From positions 2,294,001 through 2,358,000 of the forward strand of contig OY292278.1 in the NCBI GenBank assembly GCA_958496175.1: a stretch of DNA of 64,000 bases, in the 5' to 3' direction. The notes under the pieces were generated by a model that ran no database searches, was not told the origin of the DNA, and was given only the letters and a program-made list of their open reading frames with translations. The translations under genes and the position numbers were made by a program. Of the stretch, positions 7,019 to 19,335 are shown piece by piece; the first letter of the stretch is position 1; each line of letters begins with the position of its first letter. The stretch comes from Sisyra terminalis. Taxonomy: Eukaryota; Arthropoda; Insecta; Neuroptera; Sisyridae.

Positions 7019-9044
7019 AAATCACTAAAAAGCCTTAAATCTAAAAACGTTGAGAAAACAAAGCCTTATATTGAAAAAACACCCTTTTAAACGGCCTAAT
7101 TTCTGACGGAAAATGTCACATCAATTTACGGCTCTAAAACTTCCCGGTTTAAATTCCCGGCAAACTATCCCGATAAATTAATGTTTCTTTTTTTGAGAAC
7201 GTGGAGAAAGATTCAAACATTAATATTCAATCAGACTATAGCAAAAGAAAACATCCCTTATATCCTGTTTTTCCCAATTTAAATTGGCCTTGTTTAAACT
7301 TTGAAATGGAATTGTGGACGTCCTGTTACCCACAGGAAGAAAATTTCTTCAAATTGTAATTCACTTAAACGTCCCTAATCTTAATTTCTTGAAAAAACTA
7401 GGCCTTATTTTGAAAAATCTGTCATTAAACAGGCCTTATTTCAGACGGAAAATGTCACATCTATTTAAGGCTCTAAAACTTCCCGGTTTAAATTCCCGGC
7501 AAACTATCCCGATACATTTATGTTTCTTTTTTTAAGAACGTGGGAAAAGATTCAAACATTAATATTCAATCAGACTATAGCAAAAGAAAACATCCCTTAT
7601 ATCCTGTTTTTCCCAATTAAAATTGGCCTTGTTTAAACTTTGAAATGGAATTGTGGACGTCCTGTTACCCACAGGAAGAAAATTTCTTCAAATTGTAATT
7701 CACTTAAACGTCCCTAATCTTAATTTCTTGAGAAAACTATGCCTTATTTTGAAAAATCTGTCATTAAACAGGCCTTATTTCAGACGGAAAATGTCACATC
7801 TATTTAAGGCTCTAAAACTTCCCGGTTTAAATTCCCGGCAAACTATCCCGATACATCAATGTTTCTTTTTTTGAGAACGAAGAAAAAGATTCAAACATTA
7901 ATATTCAATCAGACTATAGCAAAAGAAAACATCCCTTATATCCGTTTTTTCCCAATTTAAATTGGCCTTGTTTAAACTTTGAAATGGAATTGTGGACGTC
8001 CTGTTACCCACAGGAAGAAAATTTCTACCGACTGAAATTCAATAAAACGTCCCTTATCTTAATTTCTTGAGAAAAATAAGTCTTAATTTGAAAAATCGGC
8101 CATTAAACTGGCCTTATTTCCGACGGAAAATGTCACATAATTTACGGCTCTAAAACCTCTAGGTTTAAATTCCTTGCAAACTATCCTGATACATTAATGT
8201 TTCTTTTTTTGAGAACGTGGAGAAAGATTCAAACATTAATATTCAATCAGACTATAGCAAAAGAAAACATCCCTTATATCCGGTTTTTTCCAATTTAAAT
8301 TGGCCTTGTTTTAACTTTGAAATGGAATTGTGGACGTCCTGTTACCCACAGGAAGAAAATTTCTTCCGATTGTAATTCAATAAAACGTCAACAATCTAAA
8401 TTTATTGGAAAAACTAGGCCTTATTTTGAAAAATCTGTCATTAAACAGGCCTTATTTCAGACGGAAAATGTCACATCTATTTAAGGCTCTAAAACTTCCC
8501 GGTTTAAATTCCCGGCAAACTATCCCGATACATTAATGTTTCTTTTTTTGAGAACGTGAAGAAAGATTCAAACATTAATATTCAATCAGACTATAGCAAA
8601 AAAAACCATCCCTTATATCCGGTTTTTCCCAATTTAAATTGGCATTGTTTTAGCTTTGAAATGGAATTGTGGACGTCCTGTTTCCCACAGGAAGAAAATT
8701 TCTTCAAATTGTAATTCACTTAAACGTCCCTTGTCTTAATTTCTTGAGAAAACTAGGCCTTATTTTGAAAAATCTGTCATTAAACAGGCCTTATTTCAGA
8801 CGGAAAATGTCACATCAATTTACGGCTCTAAAACTTCCCGGTTTAAATTCCCGGCAAACTATCCCGACAAATTAATGTTTCTTTTTTTGAGAACGTGGAG
8901 AAAGATTCCAACATTAATATTCAATCAGACTATAGCAAAAAAAAACCATCCCTTATATCCGGTTTTTCCCAATTTAAATTGGCATTGTTTTAGCTTTGAA
9001 ATGGAATTGTGGACGTCCTCTTACCCACAGGAAGAAAATTTCTT

Positions 9045-9846
9045 CAAATTGTAATTCACTTAAACGTCCCTAATCTTAATTTCTTGAGAAAACTAGGCCT
9101 TATTTTGAAAAATCGGCCATTAAACTGGCCTTATTTCAGACGGAAAATGTCACATCAATTTACGGCTCTAAAACTTCCGGTTTAAATTCCCGGCAAACTA
9201 TCTCGATACATTAATGTTTCTTTTTTTGAGAGCTTGGAAAAAGATTCAAGCATTAATATTCAATTAAACTATAGCAAAAGAAACCATCCCTTATATCCGG
9301 TTTTTTCCAATTTAAATTGTCCTTGTTTTAGCTTTAAAATGGAGTTGTGGACGTCCTGTTACCCACAGGAAGAAAATTTCTTCCGATTGTAATTCACTTA
9401 AACGTCCCCAATCTTAATTTCTTGAGAAAACTAGGCCTTATTTTGAAAAATCGGCCATTAAACTGGCCTTATTTCAGACGGAAAATGTCATATCAATTTA
9501 TGGCTCTTAAACTTCCCGGTTTAAATTCCCGGCAAACTATCCCGATAAATTAATGTTTCTTTTTTTGAGAACGTGGAGAAAGATTCAAACATTAATAGTC
9601 AATCAGACTATAGCAAAAGAAAACATCCCTTATATCCGGTTTTCCCAATTTAAATTGGCCTTGTTTTAGATTTGAAATGGAATTGTGGTCGTCCTGTTAC
9701 CCACAGGAAGAAAATTATCAAATTGTAATTCACTTAAACGTCCCTTATCTTAATTTCTTGAGAAAACTAAGCCTTATTTTGAAAAATCGGCCATTAAACT
9801 GGCCTTATTTCAGACGGAAAATGTCACATCAATTCACGGCTCTAAA
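9045..9846 (+). repeat. duplicated monomer group, right copy (partner 5640-6441)
   Basis: See the partner segment for the shared rare variants. A third copy of part of the group (the GAAATGGAATTGTGGTCGTC monomer with the 6 bp deletion) follows at about 10340-10560 and a fourth at about 14090-14305. Confidence 0.75.
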
Positions 9847-12431
9847 ACCTCCAGGTTTAAATTCCTGGCAAACTATCCTGATACATTAATGTTTCTTTTT
9901 TTGAGAACTTGGAGAAAGATTCAAACATTAATATTCAATCAGACTATAGCTAAAGAAAACATCCCTTATATCCGGTTTTTTCCAATTTAAATTGTCCTTG
10001 TTTTAGCTTTAAAATGGAGTTGTGGACGTCCTGTTACCCACAGGAAGAAAATTTCTTCAAATTGTAATTCACTTAAACGTCCCTAATCTTAATTTCTTGA
10101 GAAAACTAGGCCTTATTTTGAAAAATCTGTCATTAAACAGGCCTTATTTCAGACGGAAAATGTCACATCTATTTAAGGCTCTAAAACTTCCCGGTTTAAA
10201 TTCCCGGCAAACTATCCCGATACATTTATGTTTTTTTTTGAGAACGTGGAGAAAGATTCAAACATTAATATTCAATCAGACTATAGCAAAAGAAAACATC
10301 CCTTATATCCGGTTTTCCCAATTTAAATTGGCCTTGTTTTAGATTTGAAATGGAATTGTGGTCGTCCTGTTACCCACAGGAAGAAAATTATCAAATTGTA
10401 ATTCACTTAAACGTCCCTTATCTTAATTTCTTGAGAAAACTAAGCCTTATTTTGAAAAATCGGCCATTAAACTGGCCTTATTTCAGACGGAAAATGTCAC
10501 ATCAATTCACGGCTCTAAAACCTCCAGGTATAAATTTCTGGCAAACTATCCCGGTACATTAATGTTTCTTTTTTTGAGAACGTGGAGAAAGATTCAAGCA
10601 TGAATATTCAATTAGACTATAGCAAAAGAAAACATCCCTTATATCCGGTTTTTCCCAATTTAAATTGGCCTTGTTTAAACTTTGAAATGGAATTGTGGAC
10701 GTCCTGTTACCCACAGGAAGAAAATTTCTTCAAATTGTAATTCACTTAAACGTCCCTAATCTTAATTTCTTGAAAAAACTAGGCCTTATTTTGAAAAATC
10801 TGTCATTAAACAGGCCTTATTTCAGACGGAAAATGTCACATCTATTTAAGGCTCTAAAACTTCCCGGTTTAAATTTCCGGCAAACTATCCCGATACATTA
10901 ATGTTTCTTTTTTTGAGAACGTGGAAAAAGATTCAAACATTAATATTCAATCAGACTATAGCAAAAGAAAACATCCCTTATATCCTGTTTTTCCCAATTA
11001 AAATTGGCCTTGTTTAAACTTTGAAATGGAATTGTGGACGTCCTGTTACCCACAGGAAGAAAATTTCTTCAAATTGTAATTCACTTAAAGGTCCTAAATC
11101 TTAATTTCTTGAGAAAACTAGGCCTTATTTTGAAAAATCGGCCATTAAACTGGCCTTATTTCAGACGGAAAATGTCATATCAATTTACGGCTCTTAAACT
11201 TCCCGGTTTAAATTCCCGGCAAACTATCCCGATACATTAATGTTTCTTTTTTTGAGAGCTTGGAAAAAGATTCAAGCATTAATATTCAATTAAACTATAG
11301 CAAAAGAAACCATCCCTTATATCCGGTTTTTCCCAATTTAAATTGGCCTTGTTTTAACTTTGAAATGGAATTGTGGACGTCCTGTTACCCACAGGAAGAA
11401 AATTTCTTCAAATTGTAATTCACTTAAACGTCCCTAATCTTAATTCCTTGAGAAAACTAGGCCTTATTTTGAAAAATCGGCCATTAAACTGGCCTTATTT
11501 CAGACGGAAAATGTCACATCAATTTACGGCTCTAAAACTTCCCGGTTTAAATTCCCGGCAAACTATCCCGACAAATTAATGTTTCTTTTTTTGAGAACGT
11601 GGAGAAAGATTCAAACATTAATACTCAATCAGACTATAGCAAAAAAAAACCATCCCTTATATCCGGTTTTTCCCAATTTAAATTGGCCTTGTTTTAACTT
11701 TGAAATGGAATTGTGGACGTCCTGTTACCCACAGGAAGAAAATTTCTTCAAATTGTAATTCACTTAAACGTCCGTAATCTTAATTTCTAGAGAAAACTAG
11801 GCCTTATTTTGAAAAATCGGCCATTAAACTGGCCTTATTTCAGACGGAAAATGTCATATCAATTTACGGCTCTTAAACTTCCCGGTTTAAATTCCCGGCA
11901 AACTATCCCGATAAATTAATGTTTTTTTTTGAGAACGTGGAGAAAGATTCAAACATTAATATTCAATCAGACTATAGCAAAAGAAAACATCCCTTATATC
12001 CGGTTTTCCCAATTTAAATTGGCCTTGTTTTAGATTTGAATTGGAATTGTGGTCGTCCTGTTACCCACAGGAAGAAAATTTCTTCAAATTGTAATTCACT
12101 TAAACGTCCCTTATCTTAATTTCTTGAGAAAACTAAGCCTTATTTTGAAAAATCGGCCATTAAACTGGCCTTATTTCAGACGGAAAATGTCACATCAATT
12201 CACGGCTCTAAAACCTCCAGGTATAAATTTCTGGCAAACTATCCCGGTACATTAATGTTTCTTTTTTTGAGAACGTGGAGAAAGATTCAAGCATGAATAT
12301 TCAATTAGACTATAGCAAAAGAAAACATCCCTTATATCCGGTTTTTCCCTATTTAAATTGGCCTTGTTTTAGCTTTGAAATGGAATTGTGGACGTCCTGT
12401 TACCCACAGGAAGAAAATTTCTTCAAATTGT

Positions 12432-12789
12432 TATTTATTAGATAGCCTTAAATCTACAAACATTGATATAACAAGGCCTAAATTCATTTTATAAATTATT
12501 TCTTTTTTCAAACAATTCTAATTTGTTTGCAATTCGAATTGTTTAGAATTTTGAATTAAGACAACGCCACAATGTGTTTCGAATTTAGTTGGAAGCTATG
12601 AGTACATCCACCTGACTCACAGGTGGCACTAAAAACTTAAGGTGGTTAAGTGACATTACATGTCAAGAGTTCACACGTTCTAGCATAGTTGGAAAGACAG
12701 CAGATGTCAATTTGACATCTAACTTTTGATAGTATTTCAAATTTTAATTGTATATAATATAAAAATTTAATTGTATTTCTTCACATTGT
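12432..12789 (+). repeat. 358 bp insert unit, copy 2
   Basis: Same boundaries and context as copy 1. Here the second dyad is a perfect 17-mer, GATGTCAATTTGACATC (12703-12719). The preceding monomer is the CCAGGTATAAATTTCTGG type, as at every other copy. Confidence 0.85.
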
Positions 12790-13029
12790 AAATCACTAAA
12801 AAGCCTTAAATCTAAAAACGTTGAGAAAACAAGGCCTTATATTGAAAAAACACCCTTTTAAACGGCCTAATTTCTGACGGTAAATGTCACATCAATTTAC
12901 GGCTCTAAAACTTCCCGGTTTAAATTCCCGGCAAACTATCCCGATAAATTAATGTTTCTTTTTTTGAGAACGTGGAGAAAGATTCAAACATTAATATTCA
13001 ATCAGACTATAGCAAAAGAAAACATCCCT

Positions 13030-14056
13030 TATATCCTGTTTTTCCCAATTTAAATTGGCCTTGTTTAAACTTTGAAATGGAATTGTGGACGTCCTGTTAC
13101 CCACAGGAAGAAAATTTCTTCAAATTGTAATTCACTTAAACGTCCCTAATCTTAATTTCTTGAAAAAACTAGGCCTTATTTTGAAAAATCTGTCATTAAA
13201 CAGGCCTTATTTCAGACGGAAAATGTCACATCTATTTAAGGCTCTAAAACTTCCCGGTTTAAATTCCCGGCAAACTATCCCGATACATTTATGTTTCTTT
13301 TTTTGAGAACGTGGGAAAAGATTCAAACATTAATATTCAATCAGACTATAGCAGAAGAAAACATCCCTTATATCCTGTTTTTCCCAATTTAAATTGGCCT
13401 TGTTTAAACTTTGAAATGGAATTGTGGACGTCCTGTTACCCACAGGAAGAAAATTTCTTCAAATTGTAATTCACTTAAACGTCCCTAATCTTAATTTCTT
13501 GAGAAAACTATGCCTTATTTTGAAAAATCTGTCATTAAACAGGCCTTATTTCAGACGGAAAATGTCACATCTATTTAAGGCTCAAAAACTTCCCGGTTTA
13601 AATTCCCGGCAAACTATCCCGATACATAAATGTTTCTTTTTTTGAGAACGTGGGGAATGATTCATACATTAATATTCAATCAGACTATAGCAAAAGAAAA
13701 CATCCCTTATATCCTGTTTTTCCCAATTTAAATTGGCCTTGTTTTAACTTTGGAATGGAATTGTGGACGTCCAGTTACCCACAGGAAGAAAATTTCTTCA
13801 AATTGTAATTCACTTAAACGTCCCTAATCTTAATTTCTTGAGAAAACTAGGCCTTATTTTGAAAAATCTGTCATTAAACAGGCCTTATTTCAGACGGAAA
13901 ATGTCTCATCTATTTAAGGCTCTAAAACTTCCCGGTTTAAATTCCCGGCAAACTATCCCGATACATCAATGTTTTTTTTTTTGAGAACGAAGAAAAAGAT
14001 TCAAACATTAATATTCAATCAGACTATAGCAAAAGAAAACATCCCTTATATCCGGT
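13030..14056 (+). repeat. 4-mer higher-order repeat, left copy (offset 1353)
   Basis: Three monomers and flanking parts recur at 14383-15409 with no difference that I can see. Shared private variants include CTATAGCAGAAGAAAAC, GTGGGGAATGATTCATAC, AACTTTGGAATGGAATTG, GGACGTCCAGTTACCCAC and a long T-run before GAGAACGAAG. A very recent unequal exchange is the simplest cause. Confidence 0.8.
13424..13762 (+). repeat. representative 339 bp monomer, anatomy
   Basis: Length 339 = 3 x 113. In order: dyad CCTGTTACCCACAGG; TTCTTCAAATTG; TCCCTAATCTTAATTTCTTG; two ~31 bp imperfect tandem blocks beginning AAACTA(G/T)GCCTTAT and AAACAGGCCTTAT; a hairpin between them (GGCCATTAAACTGGCC or, as here, CTGTCATTAAACAG); CGGAAAATGTCACATC; the paired block CCCGGTTTAAATTCCCGG; TCCCGATACAT; a T-run; GAGAACGTGG; an A-rich segment; CCCTTATATCC; the perfect palindrome CCAATTTAAATTGG; then CCTTGTTT and GAAATGGAATT. 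It is AT-rich throughout. Confidence 0.85.
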
Positions 14057-14382
14057 TTTCCCAATTTAAATTGGCCTTGTTTTAGATTTGAAATGGAATT
14101 GTGGTCGTCCTGTTACCCACAGGAAGAAAATTATCAAATTGTAATTCACTTAAACGTCCCTTATCTTAATTTCTTGAGAAAACTAAGCCTTATTTTGAAA
14201 AATCGGCCATTAAACTGGCCTTATTTCAGACGGAAAATGTCACATCAATTCACGGCTCTAAAACCTCCAGGTATAAATTTCTGGCAAACTATCCCGGTAC
14301 ATTAATGTTTCTTTTTTTGAGAACGTGGAGAAAGATTCAAGCATGAATATTCAATTAGACTATAGCAAAAGAAAACATCCCT

Positions 14383-15409
14383 TATATCCGGTTTTTCCCA
14401 ATTTAAATTGGCCTTGTTTAAACTTTGAAATGGAATTGTGGACGTCCTGTTACCCACAGGAAGAAAATTTCTTCAAATTGTAATTCACTTAAACGTCCCT
14501 AATCTTAATTTCTTGAAAAAACTAGGCCTTATTTTGAAAAATCTGTCATTAAACAGGCCTTATTTCAGACGGAAAATGTCACATCTATTTAAGGCTCTAA
14601 AACTTCCCGGTTTAAATTCCCGGCAAACTATCCCGATACATTTATGTTTCTTTTTTTGAGAACGTGGGAAAAGATTCAAACATTAATATTCAATCAGACT
14701 ATAGCAGAAGAAAACATCCCTTATATCCTGTTTTTCCCAATTTAAATTGGCCTTGTTTAAACTTTGAAATGGAATTGTGGACGTCCTGTTACCCACAGGA
14801 AGAAAATTTCTTCAAATTGTAATTCACTTAAACGTCCCTAATCTTAATTTCTTGAGAAAACTATGCCTTATTTTGAAAAATCTGTCATTAAACAGGCCTT
14901 ATTTCAGACGGAAAATGTCACATCTATTTAAGGCTCAAAAACTTCCCGGTTTAAATTCCCGGCAAACTATCCCGATACATAAATGTTTCTTTTTTTGAGA
15001 ACGTGGGGAATGATTCATACATTAATATTCAATCAGACTATAGCAAAAGAAAACATCCCTTATATCCTGTTTTTCCCAATTTAAATTGGCCTTGTTTTAA
15101 CTTTGGAATGGAATTGTGGACGTCCAGTTACCCACAGGAAGAAAATTTCTTCAAATTGTAATTCACTTAAACGTCCCTAATCTTAATTTCTTGAGAAAAC
15201 TAGGCCTTATTTTGAAAAATCTGTCATTAAACAGGCCTTATTTCAGACGGAAAATGTCTCATCTATTTAAGGCTCTAAAACTTCCCGGTTTAAATTCCCG
15301 GCAAACTATCCCGATACATCAATGTTTTTTTTTTTGAGAACGAAGAAAAAGATTCAAACATTAATATTCAATCAGACTATAGCAAAAGAAAACATCCCTT
15401 ATATCCGGT
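14383..15409 (+). repeat. 4-mer higher-order repeat, right copy
   Basis: Copy of 13030-14056 with all its private variants. Between the two copies lies a monomer of the TGTGGTCGTCCTG type (14093-14305). Confidence 0.8.
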
Positions 15410-16130
15410 TTTTCCCAATTTAAATTGGCCTTGTTTTAGCTTTGAAATGGAATTGTGGGCGTCCTGTTACCCACAGGAAGAAAATTTCAACCGACTGAAA
15501 TTCAATAAAACGTCCCTGTTCTTAATTTCTTGAGAAAAATAAGTCTTAATTTGAAAAATCGGCCATTAAACTGGCCTTATTTCCGACGGAAAATGTCACA
15601 TAATTTACGGCTCTAAAACCTCTAGGTTTAAATTCCTTGCAAACTATCCTGATACATTAATGTTTCTTTTTTTGAGAACGTGGAGAAAGATTCAAACATT
15701 AATATTCAATCAGACTATAGCAAAAGAAAACATCCCTTATATCCGGTTTTTTCCAATTTAAATTGGCCTTGTTTTAACTATGAAATGGAATTGTGGACGT
15801 CCTGTTACCCACAGGAAGAAAATTTCTATCGATTGTAATTCAATAAAACGTCCCTTATCCTAATTTCTTGAGATAACTAAGCCTTATTTTGAAAAATCGG
15901 CCATTAAACTGGCCTTTTTTCAGACGGAAAATGTCACATCAATTTACGGCTCTAAAACTTCCGGGTTTAAGTTCCCGGCAAACTATCCCGCTAAATAATA
16001 ATTCTTTTTATAAGAACGTGGAGTAAGATTCAAACATTAATATTCAATCAGACTATAGCAAAAGAAACAATCCCTTATATCCGGTTTTTCCAAATTTCAA
16101 TTGGCCTTGTTTTAACGTTGAAATGGAATT

Positions 16131-16484
16131 GTGGACGTCCTGTTACCCACAGGAAGAAAATTTCTTCACATTGGATATCACTAGAAGGTCTTATATCTAT
16201 TAAATATAAGGCTTTAAATATAAAACCGTTGAGAAAACTAGGCCTTATAATGAAAAGTCTGCTATTTAATAGACCTTATTTCGTACGAAAATTAACTCAT
16301 TGTTTTACGTCTCCCTAACGTCCCGTTTTTAATTCCGGGGAAACTATTCCTTAAAAATAAAATGTTTTTCATTAACATCGTTAAGGTTGATTCAAATCAA
16401 GTGCAGCGAAATAAACTATCCCTTATATCCTGTTGTTCCTTTTAAAAATTGTCCTTTTTGAAAGTTTGAAGTGGAATTTGAATT
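16131..16484 (+). repeat. degenerate last monomer before cassette 2
   Basis: Starts like a normal monomer (GTGGACGTCCTGTTACCCAC) but then diverges: CACATTGGATATCACTAG, GGTCTTATATCTATTAAAT, TTTCGTACGAAAATTAACTC, GTTTTTAATTCCGGGGAAAC. It runs into the cassette at about 16484. The same monomer is at 58983-59336, and its 3' part is at 1-155. Confidence 0.88.
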
Positions 16485-16489
16485 TGAAA

Positions 16490-16645
16490 TTAGCTGTCAA
16501 ATCACTACAGCTACCTGACAGCAAAACGCTGAACTATTGTGTATGACACGCTCACTTATTGTTAAAACAGAATTGTTTTTTATCTTTGATAAAACTTAAT
16601 AGTTCAGCTTTTTGCTGTCGGGAGTCATCGTTGTGTGACAGCTTA
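16490..16645. mobile_element. MITE-like hairpin element, copy 2
   Basis: Same element as at 161-316: GCTGTCA/TGACAGC ends flanked by TTA, inverted repeats of about 49 bp. It differs by one base (GGGAGTCATC). Confidence 0.6.
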
Positions 16646-19055
16646 TTAATGCACATTAAATTAATGAAAATACCATTTAAAACGATCGATCCATGCTTAA
16701 ATTGTGTTGACATGCATCTATAAGCTTCACTTTATCGATTTAAATCGATATTACAATCGTAAAATAATGCTCCGAGTAAAATGGAGTTCCTTAACCTCTT
16801 ATTTTAGCATACAAACAAAACGCTAATTTCTCGAAAAGTGGACATTTATTTGAAATTCTAAGTTCATTTTCGGTTTTAATGCATCGCATATTATCTAAAA
16901 ATCATACATTTCCTTAATTTTATTGGCAAGTATTGATTTTTAACTGCGGGTGTTTGGTCGTATATCAACATGGGCAGTTTTAAAAATTGTTGTTTGTAAC
17001 TTTGAACTAAACAAATAAATAGACAAATACAACAAAATGTGAATAATTTATTTAAATAATTGAACAAGTTGTATGGATCCAGTAGTAGATATCGGTAGAT
17101 CGGTACCTTCTCGTTCTCAATAAAGTTCATTAGATTGGCTTATTGGTAGTTATTTTTCCGGTGGTTGTTGTTGTTCTTGTTGGTTTTGGCACTAGTGTTG
17201 CTTGCTTCTAGTTATCCAGCTTCTTCATTCAATATAAATATCTAGTAGATATAAATATTTCTTGCTTTGCTCCTTCTTATTTCTTTATTGCCTTTATTTG
17301 ATTCTTGAGCCAGACACCTTGCTTATTATATATAGCTATTCGGAGAATAAATTCTTGATGACTTTGCTTATGATGATTCAGCAACGTTCGATTAATTATT
17401 ATTTACTTCCACTTTTGCGGAAAGGGGCGCTTCAAATCCAATAAATCACCTGAAAAATAAAATTATATGAATAAGAAAAGAACATTCTCTTCTTCTTAAT
17501 CTTTAACATGGTTTCCAATAGATAGATATATGGAGATAAATTGATCAGAATCTGTTTCTGCTGGACGGTCCTTTTTCAGCGAACTCTTGTCCACGAGCTG
17601 TTCCAGCAGGTCGATAATTGCCTACGTTTCCTTTTCCCTTCTGGTCCCTGTGGTAGCTATAGTGACGTGGGATTAGGAATGTCCGAATACTCAATAATTC
17701 GTCCATTCTACGTTAGCAAATAGAATCTCTGGACTGCTGCGGGTCTCTAACTTGGTTTAAGATGGAATCATTTGATATTCCTACAATGAAAAGTCAAAGT
17801 TAAAACATAAATATACATGGGTAAGCATAACAATATAAGAACGTCTCGTACCTGCATTATATACTATATGTAGTATAATAAATGAACGCTTAATCGAAAT
17901 TTATGTTCAGTGTTCAAAGAATTCAAAATCCTCGTAAATCTATCTACATCATAGGTATTGTTGCACTATTACTTTCATATCATGACTCGAAAAAAAAGGC
18001 GAGAAGAGCAACGTGCAAAAGTAAGAACCGAAGAGGATTTGGTGTGAAATCTGGTCCAGTTTTAGTCGTAACGAGTTCGGTTGGTTGTCCAGTAGCAAAA
18101 AAGCTCACGTGACTACAGCAACTTGTTGTTCAAGTCGTGGACCATTCGGCATTCAGTGAATTAGAAACGAGAAAGCATCTTGAGTCTTCAAGGTACAAAA
18201 AGCTCTGCTTTACATGGCCAATGTAAACGTCTGCTTTCAATACGGACTGCCAAACAGCGGTGATTATTGGGATAGCAGTTTTCAGTTGGAGTATTCAAAT
18301 CATGTCATCCTTAAATTGATAAATTCATAACAAACTTTTCTTTTGTCGCTAAAATTTCAAATATATAGAAACTAACTTACGTTCAAATCATCCTTGACTA
18401 TTCAGATGAAAATTTCGACACTGCACCACTTCCCTCAACCTCGCACAGTCCATAAGTCGGTAGGTAGGTCCATTTCCAATCTTCCAATGTACATATATTC
18501 TTTTCCAAGTCTAAGTGAATCTAAAAAACCAACAACAACAACAATTATACGTAGGTACATACCTATACTATGTACGATTGATTAGGTAATAGTTGTTCAT
18601 TAAAAACTACCAAGCTATAAAACTTACTTCTCATGTCTTCTTACCTATCAACTAAATAGGTCGGAAATCGCCTTTGAATTAAATAACTAACTTTTTCTTC
18701 ACACTTTAGCTATCTATCCAGTCATCGATACATATAGCTAATACCTAAGCGATTATTAATTGATAGTTAATGAGTTATTGACAAAAATTGAAGTAACACT
18801 TTGAGATTTGAATCTAAAAACTAGTGGCACATGGAAACGAGTCACAAATGTTCAAACACGATTTACCTACCAAATGCTATTGCAATTATTTTCACGATCA
18901 TTATCTGTTTTGAAAATTACAATAATTCTAAATTAAATTAATGTAGTTATCACAGTATGCATGGGGTTGTAAATAATCTTGAAGGTTAGAGACAATTCGT
19001 TGACAATTCGTTGTGCAATGATATAATCCTATATTTTACCGTTAGAATTATTCAC
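16646..19055. other. cassette 2 unique region, no intact gene
   Basis: Counterpart of 317-2725. The minus-strand coding-like fragments are present at the corresponding places (offset 16,329). No gene is called. Confidence 0.6.
16734..16749. repeat. perfect 16 bp palindrome
   Basis: ATCGATTTAAATCGAT, unchanged from cassette 1. Confidence 0.5.
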
Positions 19056-19089
19056 GGAGTCAGCGGGATTTCGGGGGACGGGTGGTGGT
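19056..19089 (+). other. G-rich segment, cassette 2
   Basis: Same G-run cluster as at 2726-2759, unchanged, before the first 5S palindrome. Confidence 0.35.
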
Positions 19090-19156
19090 AAATGTTGGAA
19101 ACGTATGTTTGTTTTCGTGATACTATTCACTTCTCTCTCTTACTTGTATCCGCAAT

Positions 19157-19227
19157 GGCAACGCTTCGCGCTGTTCCCAACCAGTCACCCATCCAAATTC
19201 TAAACCGCGCTCTATGTTGCTTAACGT
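19157..19227 (-). pseudogene. 5S rRNA minus-strand arm (cassette 2, unit 1)
   Basis: Same diverged minus-strand arm as at 2827-2897; I see no differences. Confidence 0.85.
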
Positions 19228-19234
19228 TTACTGA

Positions 19235-19317
19235 TCGTCCGATTACCAAGTTAAGCAACATACGAACAGTATAGGACTTGGATGGGTGACCGCTTGGGAA
19301 CATCGCGGGGCATTGGC
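19235..19317 (+). pseudogene. 5S rRNA plus-strand arm (cassette 2, unit 1)
   Basis: As at 2905-2987 but with CCGATTACC, which makes it identical to the unit 2 plus arm. This hints at gene conversion between units. Boxes A and C are intact and the 5' third is missing. Confidence 0.88.
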
Positions 19318-19321
19318 AAGC

Positions 19322-19335
19322 TTTTTTTTTTTTTT
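19322..19335 (+). terminator. Pol III-type T-tract (cassette 2, unit 1)
   Basis: Fourteen T after GGCAAGC. Confidence 0.7.

Larger units (their letters stand above)
3641..16484 (+). repeat. satellite array 1, ~339 bp monomers
   Basis: Roughly 38 head-to-tail monomers. The anchor GTGGACGTCCTGTTACCCAC recurs every ~339 bases (e.g. 13085, 13424, 13763). Small variants of 330-340 bp come from short indels, mainly in the T-run before GAGAAC and a 6 bp deletion after GAAGAAAATT. Two ~358 bp inserts interrupt the array. Several monomer groups are duplicated as higher-order repeats. Short ORFs recur in each monomer only because the monomers are similar; most start at GTG, not ATG. Confidence 0.95.

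Noticed and set aside
7314..7535. Recurrent 68-73 codon ORF (DVLLPTGRKF...) in most monomers
   Set aside because: It begins at GTG, not ATG, stops inside each monomer, and is repeated only because monomers are similar and 339 is divisible by three. Frameshifting indels occur freely among copies. No sign of a protein.
5640..9846. Assembly artefact explaining the higher-order duplications
   Set aside because: Not provable here. Most duplicates differ at a few bases, which argues for real copies, but the identical ones (13.0-15.4 kb) should be read-checked.
13560..13625. CENP-B box in the CCCGGTTTAAATTCCCGG region
   Set aside because: The CGGG core is present but the required TTCG at the correct spacing is absent on both strands.
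3641..16484. CRISPR-like regular repeats
   Set aside because: The repeat is 339 bp and continuous, without unique spacers, in eukaryotic-type satellite.
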